Below are positions 23,876-33,118 of a stretch of DNA of 41,692 bases, piece by piece (position 1 is the first letter of the stretch; the number at the start of each line of letters is the position of its first letter). The translations under genes were made by a program, and so were the position numbers. The notes under the pieces were generated by a model. That model did not search any database and was not told the DNA's origin. It saw only the letters and a list, made by a program, of their open reading frames with translations. Origin of the DNA: Gammaproteobacteria bacterium (GTDB lineage: Bacteria; Pseudomonadota; Gammaproteobacteria; Xanthomonadales; SZUA-36); NCBI GenBank assembly GCA_024275935.1, contig JAJRYF010000102.1:1-41692 (forward strand), written 5' to 3'.

Positions 23876-24649
23876 ATGAACAAAAACATCACTCTAATTA
23901 GAGAACTGGTAAGGCGTGAAATTCATAGCCGTTACCTTGACTCTATAAGCGGGTTTGTCTGGTTAATAGTTCAGCCCCTGATGTTACTGTTGATTTACGG
24001 CTTTGTTTTTAGCGTAATCTTTACTGTGCGTTTTCCAGAAGCCGAAACTACCGGATTTCTGCCTTATCTGGCAGTAGCCTTCTGGCCGTGGACTGCTTTT
24101 TCAGAAGCTGTTATGCGTAGTGTTAACTCAGTTACAGACAACGCTGGCCTGATAGATAAAGTTGCGATTTCATCGGAAGTGTTCCCAATTGCGACGGTGA
24201 TTTCGGCCTTTATAATGCACAGCGTTGGTTATTTGGCTGTCCTTCTGGTGCTAACCGCCTTCGGGGTGGATATTCATTGGCTAGGACTGTTGCCAGCGAT
24301 GATAGTGCTCGTGATTTTATTTGTATTAGCGCTGGCACTGGGTTTGCTGGTAAGTGGCCTGAATGTGTTTGTCCGTGATCTTGAACACATGCTACCTCCG
24401 GTAATGATGCTGTGGTTCTTTTCCACCCCCATTTTGTACCCGGCCTCCATGATTCCTGAAAAATACACGCACTGGTTGGATATGAATCCAATGAGCGGCT
24501 TAATGACAGCTTTGCGGGAATTCCTGCTGTTCGGGGATTACACTAATTTAGTCGGTTTAATTTTGCCGGTGTTTATTACGCTATTGTTATTACTGCTAAG
24601 TATCTGGTTTTTCCGCCGTTTAAGTCCCCGCTTTGAGGACTTCTTCTAA
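23876..24649 (+). CDS. ABC-2 type polysaccharide export permease (Wzm/TagG-like)
   Basis: 257 residues with about six transmembrane helices, beginning 'LIRELVRREIHSRYLDSISGFVWLIVQPLMLLLIYGFVFS', the classic start of O-antigen/teichoic acid export permeases. 'FFSTPILYPASMIPE' and 'NPMSGLMTALREFLLFG' are conserved family segments. It would form the channel that moves a lipid-linked glycan across the inner membrane, with the ATPase encoded next. Its stop overlaps the ATG of that gene by one base (TAATG). The start has only a weak ribosome site. Confidence 0.93.
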   Translation: MNKNITLIRELVRREIHSRYLDSISGFVWLIVQPLMLLLIYGFVFSVIFTVRFPEAETTGFLPYLAVAFWPWTAFSEAVMRSVNSVTDNAGLIDKVAISSEVFPIATVISAFIMHSVGYLAVLLVLTAFGVDIHWLGLLPAMIVLVILFVLALALGLLVSGLNVFVRDLEHMLPPVMMLWFFSTPILYPASMIPEKYTHWLDMNPMSGLMTALREFLLFGDYTNLVGLILPVFITLLLLLLSIWFFRRLSPRFEDFF

Positions 24650-25827
24650 TGCCACTGCTTGCAGAGCTTATCGCGGTTGAGAAAATCTTCCCGCACACCA
24701 CTCACAGCAAAGACCGTCTGAAGGCATTAGTTCGCTTGTTGATGGGCCGCAAAATCGGCACTGGTTCGCGAGTGTTACATGATATAGATTTGCAAGTTAG
24801 GCGCGGTGAGTCGCTGGCGATTATCGGTGCCAATGGTGCTGGCAAGTCTACTTTATTAAAAATTCTCACTGGGGTTTTACGGCCAACTAGTGGCAAGGTA
24901 ATGGTAAATGCCAGTGTTGCCGCACTATTGGAACTGGGGGCTGGTTTTCAAAATGAATTTTCCGGAATGGAAAATATTCGCCTCAAGGCCAGTTTGTTAG
25001 GTATGTCGCGGCAGGAGCTGGCTGAGAAACTAGATGATATTCTGGCGTTTGCCGATATCGGGGAATCAATCCATGAGCCGGTTAAGCATTATTCATCAGG
25101 CATGGTTGTACGCCTAGGCTTTGCGGTTATAACGGCAGTTAATCCGGATTTATTGATTACCGATGAGATTCTCGCAGTAGGCGATGAATCCTTCCAGCAA
25201 AAATGTATTCGCTGGATCGAGCAGTACCTGGAAAATGGCGGCACATTACTAATGGTGTCCCACTCTATGTATCAGGTGCAAAAACTCTGTAAACAAGCAG
25301 TCTGGATTGATGCTGGTACCATTCGTATGAGTGGTGATGTGTTTAGGGTAACCCAGTCATACTTGGCATGGCATGAGCAAAAATCCGCCAAAGAGAGAAT
25401 TCTCTCTAGGCAATCAAATGGTAATGGTCAATACCGGATTAAGAAGTTTCAGCTTGGAGCTGCCGAAGATACCGATATCACGGAATTAAAACAAGGTGGC
25501 TCTTTGTGCGTCGAGGTTGAGCTAAATCAACCTGATGAACAAGCCCCAGTAGTTTTATTTGGACTAGTGCGGGCTGACGGCACTCCAATTTATGGGGTGT
25601 CCTCCGATCAGGATAATATTCAGGCCACCCAACTGGGTAACAATTTATGCCGCTATAGAATTTCCTTTGATCAACTTGCGCTATTACCGGGTTCTTACAG
25701 CCTACGCGCCCACGCTATGGACCCGCAGGGTTTGCGGGTATGTGACACTCAGGAGCTACCTTTTATTGTGACCGGCGCTAGCCGTGAGATGGGTTTTGTG
25801 AACCTGCCACACACCTGGAAGGATTGA
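24649..25827 (+). CDS. ABC polysaccharide export ATPase with C-terminal glycan-binding domain (Wzt-like)
   Basis: Partner of the permease. The ATPase domain (1-245) has Walker A GANGAGKST (K66), the signature HYSSGMVVRLGF in the shortened form typical of Wzt/TagH, Walker B LLITDE and the His switch MVSHS. The C-terminal domain (about 265-385; 'ITELKQGGSLCVEVELNQ', 'VSSDQDN') is of the Wzt_C kind that in O-antigen systems recognises the modified non-reducing end of the chain. A methyltransferase gene two genes away could supply such a cap. 392 residues; followed by the glycosyltransferase after 4 bp. Confidence 0.93.
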   Translation: MPLLAELIAVEKIFPHTTHSKDRLKALVRLLMGRKIGTGSRVLHDIDLQVRRGESLAIIGANGAGKSTLLKILTGVLRPTSGKVMVNASVAALLELGAGFQNEFSGMENIRLKASLLGMSRQELAEKLDDILAFADIGESIHEPVKHYSSGMVVRLGFAVITAVNPDLLITDEILAVGDESFQQKCIRWIEQYLENGGTLLMVSHSMYQVQKLCKQAVWIDAGTIRMSGDVFRVTQSYLAWHEQKSAKERILSRQSNGNGQYRIKKFQLGAAEDTDITELKQGGSLCVEVELNQPDEQAPVVLFGLVRADGTPIYGVSSDQDNIQATQLGNNLCRYRISFDQLALLPGSYSLRAHAMDPQGLRVCDTQELPFIVTGASREMGFVNLPHTWKD

Positions 25828-25831
25828 GCCA

Positions 25832-26638
25832 GTGAGTAACTGGCCTCTGATTATCGTGCCGGTTTACAACGCGGTCGCTGCCACCACGGTATGCCTCGCT
25901 GCACTTAGCCAGAACTTGCCAGCCGGGGCAGAGGTATTGCTAATCAACGATGCCTCAACCGCAGCAGATATTACCCCGCTACTACAAAAATATAGCCGGT
26001 TAGAGGGCTGGAAGTTACAGGAAAACAGCACTAACTTGGGTTTCGTAAAAACTGCAAATATTGGCCTGCGCCAAGCCCGTGGGCATGCGCTGTTACTTAA
26101 TTCAGACACCATTGTCACCACCGCCTGGCTGGAACGGATGACTACTGCCATTAAACCAGGCATTGCCAGCGTAACCCCATGGAGTAATAACGGCGAGATA
26201 GTTTCGTTACCAAATTTTTGTCAGGCAAACCCAATCCCTAGCGATCCGGACGCTATCGCGCTGGCAATAGCTAACACTGGCACTCCACAATACCCGGAAA
26301 TCCCAACGGCAGTTGGTTTCTGTATGTTGATTACTGCGCAGGCAATAGCCGAGATTGGATATTTTGACGAGCAGACCTTTGGCTTAGGCTATGGGGAAGA
26401 AAATGATTATTCCCGGCGGGCGGTAGCAACCGGCCTACGCAATATTCTTTGTGATGATGCTTATGTTTGCCATTTGGGCAGTCAATCCTTTGGGCCGCGC
26501 GGCTTGGCTGCTGATGCTGGTAGTATGCAGCGTTTGCTGGGGTTACACCCGGATTATCTGGAAATTGTAAGTCGCTACATTAAGGCCGATCCTCTGGCTG
26601 AGCGCCGTGAGCATTTGGTACAGGCACTGGCTGGCTGA
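25832..26638 (+). CDS. Family 2 glycosyltransferase
   Basis: 268 residues with a GT-A fold. 'IIVPVYNA' at the start, 'NLGFVKTANIGLRQARG' for nucleotide binding, and 'LLLNSDTIV' as the metal-binding acid site (an S-D variant of DxD). 'PTAVGFCMLITAQAIAEIGYFDEQTFGLGYGEENDYSRRA' is the acceptor/catalytic region with the ED-type acid typical of rhamnosyl-like transferases. No membrane segment, so it acts at the cytoplasmic face. GTG start after a 4-bp gap. Sugar specificity cannot be read from sequence. Confidence 0.9.
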   Translation: MSNWPLIIVPVYNAVAATTVCLAALSQNLPAGAEVLLINDASTAADITPLLQKYSRLEGWKLQENSTNLGFVKTANIGLRQARGHALLLNSDTIVTTAWLERMTTAIKPGIASVTPWSNNGEIVSLPNFCQANPIPSDPDAIALAIANTGTPQYPEIPTAVGFCMLITAQAIAEIGYFDEQTFGLGYGEENDYSRRAVATGLRNILCDDAYVCHLGSQSFGPRGLAADAGSMQRLLGLHPDYLEIVSRYIKADPLAERREHLVQALAG

Positions 26639-26656
26639 ATATGGCAAACTATATCA

Positions 26657-27583
26657 ATGACTGCTGCGGATAAACCAGAAACAACAAACACCAACAGCGA
26701 TGCCCCAACTCTTGAGTTTACCGGGGAGCGCTTCACTCCGGAAAACACCCGCGAAATCTGGTACGAGCACTACCATAGGTACGCTCTTGCCAGCCAGATG
26801 GTAGACGGCTTGCAGGTGCTGGATGCGGCTTCTGGCGAGGGCTATGGGAGCCAATTACTAGCAACTAAGGCAGCCTCAGTAACTGCAGTTGATATATCCG
26901 ATCAGGCAATAATCCATGCACGCCAGCGTTATGCTGGAACTGAAAACCTGGAGTTTATTCAGGCGGATTGCTGCCAGCTTGATTTGGGCGATAAAAAGTT
27001 TGACGCTATTATTTCTTTTGAAACTCTGGAACATTTAGAAGAACAAGAAACCATGTTGGCAGGGTTCAGGCGCTTGTTGAAGCCCGGGGGTTGGTTATTG
27101 ATATCCTCGCCCGACAAAGCTGAGTACAGTGATGCTAAGAATTACAGCAATCCCTGGCATATTAAGGAGCTTTATCGGCAAGAGTTTGAGGACTTATTAG
27201 CTAAGGAGTTCCCCGCTGTCAGCTTGTATGGCCAGAGCTTGGCTTTCCATTCCATAATTTGGAATCTGCAGAGCTCAGGAAAATACCAGAGTCAGGTTTT
27301 AGGTGATGGTGAACTCGGCACTACCGAAAACTTACAATTAACACCGTTGTATTATTTGGCTCTTTGTGCCGCCACCGATGAATATTTTCCCAAGCTACCA
27401 GAGCTAAATTTATTTGCTGATCAGCAGGCTTCTGTGTATCAGCATTACTACCACGAGATCCGTAAGAATATGGCTGCGGGCGAGTTACTTCTGCAGCGCG
27501 ACCAGAAAATTGCCGAACTGGAAGGTCGCCTTAAGGACTCTCAAGCCACAGGTGCGTGGTTTTCTCGCTGGTTTAAGCGTTGA
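26657..27583 (+). CDS. SAM-dependent methyltransferase with C-terminal coiled coil
   Basis: 308 residues. The class I Rossmann core (about 45-165) has the SAM motif VLDAASGEGYGS, the acidic strand end AVDIS, 'FDAIISFETLEHLEE' and 'RLLKPGGWLLISSPD'. The N-terminal 'LEFTGERFTPEN' is typical of methyltransferases in glycan clusters. The end (about 275-300; 'LLLQRDQKIAELEGRLKDS') is a short coiled coil. It might methylate the growing glycan, perhaps as a terminal cap recognised by the Wzt-like protein. That link is inference from context. Confidence 0.88.
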   Translation: MTAADKPETTNTNSDAPTLEFTGERFTPENTREIWYEHYHRYALASQMVDGLQVLDAASGEGYGSQLLATKAASVTAVDISDQAIIHARQRYAGTENLEFIQADCCQLDLGDKKFDAIISFETLEHLEEQETMLAGFRRLLKPGGWLLISSPDKAEYSDAKNYSNPWHIKELYRQEFEDLLAKEFPAVSLYGQSLAFHSIIWNLQSSGKYQSQVLGDGELGTTENLQLTPLYYLALCAATDEYFPKLPELNLFADQQASVYQHYYHEIRKNMAAGELLLQRDQKIAELEGRLKDSQATGAWFSRWFKR

Positions 27584-27597
27584 TAAATTGATTGTTT

Positions 27598-28455
27598 ATG
27601 GAAAATCCTAGCATTTCCGCAGTAATCGTAAACTATAACAGCGGCTTTTGGTTGGCTCGCTGTTTGCTGTCGCTTAGCAAAACCCCGCTTGAACAAATTA
27701 TTGTGGTGGATAATGGTTCGGTCGATAATAGTTTAGATTGCCTCTCAAGTTCGGTAAGAGAAAACTTGGAACTGATTCAAAATCCGGATAATCCCGGCTA
27801 TGCGACCGCCTGCAATCAGGGCCTGGAAAATATAGATAGCGAATTTGTGCTCTTCCTGAACCCTGATTGTGAGTTACTGGATAATGCCACGCAAAGTCTC
27901 TGCGGCGCACTGCTAGCCACGCCAGAGGCCGTCCTTGCCGGACCCTGGGTGATCGACTTCCAAGGCTTTGTGCAGCGGGCAACATTGCGCCGTTTGCCAA
28001 CCCTGAGAAATTCGATAAATGAATTCTTGCGTCCTGGCACTGATGCTGGAGTAGACCTAAGCCAGATGGCAAAGCCCGAAGGCATTCAGCTAGCTGAGGC
28101 GGTGACCGGTGCATGTTTGCTGGCGCGTACCAGTATGTTGCGCGAATTAAATGGCTTTGATGTAAATTATCGTCTGCATTGTGAAGACCTCGACCTGATG
28201 CGCCGGGCGGCAGATGCCGGCTATAGTGTACTGCTGGTTCCAGATGCACTGGTAATCCATCAGCAGGGGGTATCTTCAAGCCACCGACCATTTTGGGTTG
28301 AATGGCAAAAGCACCGTGGTATGTGGCGCTATTACCGCAAGTTTGAAGGTAAGGCGGATGGTTGGCTTAAATCTACTTTTGTTGGCCTGGGGATACTCGG
28401 CCATTACCTGATAAAAGTTGTGGCTTTGGGCTTTAACCGCGCTAAAGGTTTATGA
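27598..28455 (+). CDS. Family 2 glycosyltransferase, rhamnosyltransferase-like
   Basis: 285 residues. 'SAVIVNYNSGFWLARCLLSL', 'IIVVDNGSVDNS', 'NPGYATACNQGL' and 'VLFLNPDCEL' are the standard GT2 landmarks of WbbL-like rhamnosyltransferases. 'VTGACLLARTSMLRELNGFDVNY' and 'HCEDLDLMRRAADAGY' mark the acceptor side with the catalytic E-D pair. A C-terminal hydrophobic segment ('VGLGILGHYLIKVVALGF') may attach it to the membrane. ATG 27598 chosen; a TTG two codons earlier is less likely. Its TGA overlaps the next ATG (ATGA). Confidence 0.9.
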   Translation: MENPSISAVIVNYNSGFWLARCLLSLSKTPLEQIIVVDNGSVDNSLDCLSSSVRENLELIQNPDNPGYATACNQGLENIDSEFVLFLNPDCELLDNATQSLCGALLATPEAVLAGPWVIDFQGFVQRATLRRLPTLRNSINEFLRPGTDAGVDLSQMAKPEGIQLAEAVTGACLLARTSMLRELNGFDVNYRLHCEDLDLMRRAADAGYSVLLVPDALVIHQQGVSSSHRPFWVEWQKHRGMWRYYRKFEGKADGWLKSTFVGLGILGHYLIKVVALGFNRAKGL

Positions 28456-29318
28456 GCCCCAAGACTATTGTGGTGACTGGAGCTAGCTCCCAGATCGGCT
28501 TCTTCCTGCTGCCACAACTACTGGCTGCCGGGCATACTGTTCTTGCGGTATCGCGCCAGCAGATTCCCACCTACTTTAATAAGTTAAAACACCAGCGCCA
28601 ACTTCAGTGGCTCAGTGTGCAGCAGTTAGATGCGCTACCAGAAGGTGCCAACTTTAGTTTAGTTTCAGCCGGGCCACTATCGCTGGCCACACAGATACTT
28701 GCTAAATTCACTCCAGATAAAGTTTTGGCTATTAGTACCGCCAGCATCTATTTCAAACAAACCTCAATTGACAGTGAAGAAAGAGAAGCTATGGCCGGCA
28801 TCAAATTGGCTGAGGAAAATTTGCGCGCCTGGGGCCGTGAGCAGCAATTAGGGGTGACGATTTTACGCCCCAGCCTGATTTACGGCTGCGGGTTGGACCA
28901 GAACCTTAGCCGGGCGGCTAAACTTATTGAGCGTTGGGGTTGGTTGCCAGTTGCCGGTAGTGCTAGCGGTTTACGGCAACCTGTACATGCCGAGGATATA
29001 GCTTGGTTAATTAGTAAACTGTTGGCACAAGATAGCTTGCCATCTGGAGTCTGGCCATTAGCCGGTGGTAGCAGTTTAAATTATCGGCAAATGCTGGCGG
29101 CGGTATTTACCGCGCTGGGAAAGAAACCACGATTTTTACCAATGCCAGAATGGTTGCTGTCTTTGGCTGGCAGACTGTTATTGGGAGTTCATCCAGCAAT
29201 GATCAGCAGGCAGGGCGATGACCTTACTATCAGTAACCAGTCTGCACAAGAGCAATTAGCTTGGCGGCCACGAAATTTCAAATTATCAAAGAGCGAAATA
29301 ACCCGCCCTACAGCTTAA
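28452..29318 (+). CDS. NAD(P)-binding SDR-fold epimerase/dehydratase-like protein
   Basis: 288 residues. The Rossmann start VVTGASSQIGFFLLP has the GxxGxxG-like nucleotide site and 'ISTASIYF' is the active-site serine strand. 'ILRPSLIYG' and 'QPVHAEDIAWLI' are typical of extended SDRs. The Tyr of the YxxxK pair is missing: the sequence reads M114-A-G-I-K118. The protein therefore may not catalyse the usual redox chemistry or may belong to an atypical group. Coupled to the preceding glycosyltransferase by a 4-bp overlap, it probably acts in nucleotide-sugar supply or has become regulatory. Confidence 0.83.
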   Translation: MSPKTIVVTGASSQIGFFLLPQLLAAGHTVLAVSRQQIPTYFNKLKHQRQLQWLSVQQLDALPEGANFSLVSAGPLSLATQILAKFTPDKVLAISTASIYFKQTSIDSEEREAMAGIKLAEENLRAWGREQQLGVTILRPSLIYGCGLDQNLSRAAKLIERWGWLPVAGSASGLRQPVHAEDIAWLISKLLAQDSLPSGVWPLAGGSSLNYRQMLAAVFTALGKKPRFLPMPEWLLSLAGRLLLGVHPAMISRQGDDLTISNQSAQEQLAWRPRNFKLSKSEITRPTA

Positions 29319-29415
29319 TCAGATAACTACCTATTACAAGCTCGCCCGCTCTCCTACACAGCTGCGCATAAATGGGCCAATTGTGAGTGCCTCCAAGAAC
29401 CTGCATGCTAGCTAC

Positions 29416-29892
29416 ATGAACTCAATAGCAGTAAAAAAATTATTTCCCAAGCCCCGGCTGAATACTCATCCGGGCGAGCTTTCCTGGATAACTTTAACCA
29501 CTGAGAATAAAGACAACTGGTTTGTAGATACGACCCTGGCATGGTCTACTGCCAAGGCCTTGCACCAATGTCTGGATAAAACCAATGCTCAGGTGCTGGC
29601 ATGGGTGCTATTGCCGGATCAGCTACAAGTATTGTTACAGGCGGGTTCAAATTGTGGAGTGCAAGATGCTGTGCAAAAGTTGAAGGTTAGTACTGCGGTT
29701 GCGATAAACAAAGCGGCCCATGCAACTCAGGGTCTGGTTGGGCCCTTGTGGCAGGCGAGGCACCAGATTCAGCCAGTTTATCAGCGACGCTGTGCCCGCG
29801 ATGTTGGGATGAATATTATCCGTCAGCCACAAAACCTGGGTTTGGTAGAAAACTACGCTCACTATCCCTACTGGAATTGTATTTGGGTTTAA
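29416..29892 (+). CDS. RAYT-like (Y1 transposase family) protein lacking catalytic residues
   Basis: 158 residues aligned by eye to REP-associated tyrosine transposases. 'AWVLLPDQLQVLL' takes the place of the HUH strand (A-W-V-hydrophobic-P-E/N-H-h-H), and 'IIRQPQNLGLVENYAHYPYW' takes the place of the Y-I-x-x-N-P-V-x-x-G-x-V helix. Both histidines are Gln (Q69, Q71) and the nucleophilic Tyr position is Asn (N133). DNA cleavage is therefore not expected. GPLWQARHQIQPV matches the region of the family (W-Q-x-R-x-W/H-D). The frame is intact, which argues for retention as a DNA-binding protein. A GTG at 29383 would add 11 residues. No flanking REP pair was seen. Confidence 0.75.
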   Translation: MNSIAVKKLFPKPRLNTHPGELSWITLTTENKDNWFVDTTLAWSTAKALHQCLDKTNAQVLAWVLLPDQLQVLLQAGSNCGVQDAVQKLKVSTAVAINKAAHATQGLVGPLWQARHQIQPVYQRRCARDVGMNIIRQPQNLGLVENYAHYPYWNCIWV

Positions 29893-30039
29893 GTTTGATG
29901 CAAACCCAACTAGTTACGGATGCCTGGTTCTTGGGTAGGCTGTGTTAGTCGAAGGCGTAACGCCCCGCGGGTTAATATAAAACCGGAAACTCCCGAGGGC
30001 AACGCATGGAGCAGTTGCCGAGTGCACCGAAACTTTCAA

Positions 30040-31716
30040 TTATTGAGAAACCAGCTTTTTATAATGCACCCGCTGTGGCTGCATTGCATCATCCCCCAAG
30101 CGTCGTTTCCGGTCAGTTTCATATTCATCAAAGTTACCCTCGAAGAAAGTGACCGCCGACTCACCCTCAAAGGCAAGAATGTGGGTAGCGATACGATCTA
30201 AAAACCAACGGTCATGCGAAATAACCATAATGCAGCCTGGGAATGCCAATAAGGCATCTTCCAACGCTCGTAAGGTTTCCACATCCAGGTCGTTGGTGGG
30301 TTCATCAAGCAGTAAAACATTACCACCAGATTTAAGTAGCTTGGCCAGGTGCAAGCGGTTGCGTTCACCGCCAGATAAATCTTTAACCCGCTTTTGCTGA
30401 TCACTGCCACGGAAATTAAAACGACCGGCGTAAGCTCTTGAGGAAACTTTATAGCGGCCAACCTCAATAAAGTCAGCGCCATCTGAGAGCTCCTCCCAAA
30501 CAGTTTTGTCACCGCCAAGGTCTGCCCGTGACTGATCTACATAGGCAAGCTGGACGGTTGGACCGACTATAATCTCACCGCTGTCGGCTTGCTCTTTCCC
30601 GGCAATCATATTAAACAGGGTAGATTTGCCCGCGCCATTACCACCGATAATGCCGACAATAGCACCAGGTGGTATTTTGAAATCCAGATTCTCAAACAGC
30701 AGTCGATCACCGAAACCCTTGCTTACAGATTTAGCTTCAATTACCAAGTTACCCAAGCGCTCGCCGGGGGGGATATAAATTTCACGGGTCTCGTTGCGTT
30801 CCTGAAATTCACGCGAGTTGAGTTCTTCAAACTGACGCAAACGAGCCTTACTTTTGGCTCTGCGACCTTTCGGATTACTACGCACCCACTCAAGCTCTGC
30901 CTTTATAGCCCGCCTACGGGAAGCCTCCTGGCGTTTTTCCTGCTGTAAGCGGGCATCTTTTTGCTCTAGCCATGAAGAATAGTTGCCTTTCCAGGGGATG
31001 CCATGGCCACGATCCAGCTCCAGAATCCATTCAGCCGCATTATCCAGAAAGTAGCGATCATGGGTAACTGCCACTACGGTACCTTTGAAATCAACTAAAA
31101 ATCGCTCTAACCAAGCTACTGATTCGGCGTCCAAATGGTTAGTAGGCTCATCGAGCAGTAACATATCCGGGTTTGCCAGTAATAACCTACACAGTGCCAC
31201 CCGGCGGCGCTCGCCACCGGATAATTTATCGATACTTGCATCCCATGGCGGTAGCCGCAGGGCATCGGCAGCCACTTCCAGCGTGCGCTCCAGTTCCCAG
31301 CCATTGCCGGCCTCAATTAATTGTTGCACATCGGCCTGCTCGGTTAGCAGGTCAGTCATAGCATCATCACTCATTGGTTCGGCAAACTGCATGCTGATTT
31401 GATCAAACTTGACCAATAAGTCGCGCATTTCAGCCACCCCCTGCTCAACTTCTTCCCGCACGGTAAGGGCGTCGTTTAGTTCAGGTTCCTGTGGCAAGTA
31501 GCCAATTTTGGTGCCTGGCTGCGGACGAGCCTCGCCTTCAAATTCAGGGTCCACGCCAGCCATAATCCGCAGCACGGTAGACTTACCAGAGCCATTTAAG
31601 CCTAACAGGCCAATTTTAGCGCCAGGAAAAAAGGACAGAGAAATGTCTTTGATGATAGTGCGATTGGGGGGTACAGTTTTGCTCACCCCGATCATGGTGT
31701 AAATAAATTCAGCCAT
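30040..31716 (-). CDS. ettA: Energy-dependent translational throttle protein EttA (ABC-F)
   Basis: EttA binds the ribosomal E site and gates the first elongation steps by energy state. 558 residues, close to the family norm. Start '[19 protein letters not shown]' is diagnostic of EttA. Two ABC domains: first Walker [10 protein letters not shown] (K45) with [16 protein letters not shown] and [19 protein letters not shown]; then the P-site tRNA interaction region ('[18 protein letters not shown]'); and the second domain with [24 protein letters not shown] and [16 protein letters not shown]. Only gene on the minus strand between the glycan cluster and glyA; divergent from glyA. Confidence 0.97.
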   Translation of the reverse strand: MAEFIYTMIGVSKTVPPNRTIIKDISLSFFPGAKIGLLGLNGSGKSTVLRIMAGVDPEFEGEARPQPGTKIGYLPQEPELNDALTVREEVEQGVAEMRDLLVKFDQISMQFAEPMSDDAMTDLLTEQADVQQLIEAGNGWELERTLEVAADALRLPPWDASIDKLSGGERRRVALCRLLLANPDMLLLDEPTNHLDAESVAWLERFLVDFKGTVVAVTHDRYFLDNAAEWILELDRGHGIPWKGNYSSWLEQKDARLQQEKRQEASRRRAIKAELEWVRSNPKGRRAKSKARLRQFEELNSREFQERNETREIYIPPGERLGNLVIEAKSVSKGFGDRLLFENLDFKIPPGAIVGIIGGNGAGKSTLFNMIAGKEQADSGEIIVGPTVQLAYVDQSRADLGGDKTVWEELSDGADFIEVGRYKVSSRAYAGRFNFRGSDQQKRVKDLSGGERNRLHLAKLLKSGGNVLLLDEPTNDLDVETLRALEDALLAFPGCIMVISHDRWFLDRIATHILAFEGESAVTFFEGNFDEYETDRKRRLGDDAMQPQRVHYKKLVSQ

Positions 31717-31786
31717 TGGTATTTTCTACTATTAATAGTTAGTTAGTAATTATCGACTATTCCGGCCTCCCAGACCAGTTTCATAG

Positions 31787-31830
31787 CACTTAAAAGTGTT
31801 AAAATTGACAGTGTATGGTGTAAAAATAAT
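31787..31830 (+). promoter_or_regulatory. glyA promoter with upstream palindrome
   Basis: A consensus TTGACA (31805-31810) is followed by an A/T-rich element (AAAAATAAT, 31822-31830) that gives -10 candidates at 14-15 bp spacing, slightly short. Just upstream is the 12-bp palindrome CACTTAAAAGTG (31787-31798), a possible operator. The glyA ATG has no recognisable Shine-Dalgarno sequence. Confidence 0.5.
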
Positions 31831-31856
31831 GCGGCAATACGCCCAATGATACCAAT

Positions 31857-33113
31857 ATGTTTGACAATAACCTTAAACTGGCAGAATACGACCCGCAGCT
31901 AAATGCTGCCATTGAAGCCGAACAACAGCGCCAGGAAGACCATATTGAGCTAATCGCCTCTGAAAACTATGTCACCCCAGCGGTGATGGAGGCTCAGGGT
32001 TCAGTGCTAACCAATAAGTATGCTGAAGGCTATCCGGGGCGTAGATATTACGGTGGTTGTGAATTTGTAGACATAGCCGAGCAGTTGGCGATTGATCGCT
32101 TAAAAGAGCTATTCTCGGCAGATTATGTAAATGTCCAGCCACACTCTGGCTCGCAGGCGAATGCGGCGGTTTATTTCGCCCTGCTCAATCCCGGTGATAG
32201 AGTTTTAGGTATGAACCTGTCGGAAGGTGGCCACCTGACCCATGGCTCGCCAGTTAATTTCTCCGGCAAGCTGTTTGATGTTAAACAATACGGCTTAGAT
32301 CACGCAACCGGGCTGATTGATTATGAGGCTATGCGTGAATTGGCGTTGGAACATAAGCCAAAAATGCTGATTGGTGGGTTTTCAGCCTATTCCAGGGTAG
32401 TTGACTGGGCCCGAATGCGAGAGATAGCAGATGAAGTTGGCGCCTGGTTGTTTGTGGATATGGCGCATGTTGCGGGGCTGATCGCTGCCGGTATTTACCC
32501 AAGCCCGCTTCCGTATGCCGATGTAGTTACCTCAACTACCCACAAAACTCTACGCGGACCAAGGGGCGGAATTATTCTGGCGCGTAAAAATGATGAACTG
32601 ACCAAAAAATTCAATTCACTGGTATTCCCAGGTACCCAAGGCGGCCCTTTGATGCATGTAATTGCCGCCAAGGCAGTTGCTTTCAAAGAAGCCTTGCAAG
32701 ATGATTTCAAAGACTACCAGCAACGGGTAGTTGATAATGCCAGAGCAATGGCGGCGGCACTGGTAGAACGGGGCTATAAGGTTATTTCCGGTGGTACCGA
32801 TAATCACCTTATTCTGGTTGACCTTAGCGATAAGGGTATAACCGGCAAAGATGCAGAAGCAGCTCTGGGCGTAGTTAATATCACGGTAAACAAAAACACA
32901 GTTCCTGGTGAAAAGTTGTCACCATTTGTAACCTCCGGCCTGCGGCTGGGAACCCCGGCAGTAACTACTCGCGGCTTCGATCAGGAGGACTGCCGGCAGC
33001 TAGGTAATATGATTTGTGACTTGCTTGATGATATTGAGAATGAGCAAGTAGCAGCCGAGGTGTTGGCAGCAGCCGTAACCTTGTGTTCCCGTTACCCGGT
33101 ATATAAAAGCTAA
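31857..33113 (+). CDS. glyA: Serine hydroxymethyltransferase
   Basis: PLP enzyme converting serine and tetrahydrofolate to glycine and 5,10-methylene-THF, the main one-carbon source for purine synthesis. 418 residues, standard. '[25 protein letters not shown]', '[15 protein letters not shown]', '[15 protein letters not shown]' and the PLP lysine K230 in [13 protein letters not shown] are all present. The start agrees with family N-termini although no ribosome binding site is evident. First gene of the block glyA-nrdR-rib-nusB; nrdR follows after 5 bp. Confidence 0.97.
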   Translation: MFDNNLKLAEYDPQLNAAIEAEQQRQEDHIELIASENYVTPAVMEAQGSVLTNKYAEGYPGRRYYGGCEFVDIAEQLAIDRLKELFSADYVNVQPHSGSQANAAVYFALLNPGDRVLGMNLSEGGHLTHGSPVNFSGKLFDVKQYGLDHATGLIDYEAMRELALEHKPKMLIGGFSAYSRVVDWARMREIADEVGAWLFVDMAHVAGLIAAGIYPSPLPYADVVTSTTHKTLRGPRGGIILARKNDELTKKFNSLVFPGTQGGPLMHVIAAKAVAFKEALQDDFKDYQQRVVDNARAMAAALVERGYKVISGGTDNHLILVDLSDKGITGKDAEAALGVVNITVNKNTVPGEKLSPFVTSGLRLGTPAVTTRGFDQEDCRQLGNMICDLLDDIENEQVAAEVLAAAVTLCSRYPVYKS

Positions 33114-33118
33114 AGCGA

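Noticed and set aside
27698-28291. Long minus-strand open frame (197 codons) inside a glycosyltransferase gene
   Set aside because: Pro/Arg-rich low-complexity translation opposite a clear GT2 domain.
29998-30019. Terminator of ettA (GGCAAC/GTTGCC hairpin)
   Set aside because: A stem exists, but no T-run follows on the minus strand, so I do not call it a terminator.
29920-30201. Plus-strand open frame between the RAYT relative and ettA
   Set aside because: Runs into the antisense of the ettA 3' end and shows no coding pattern.
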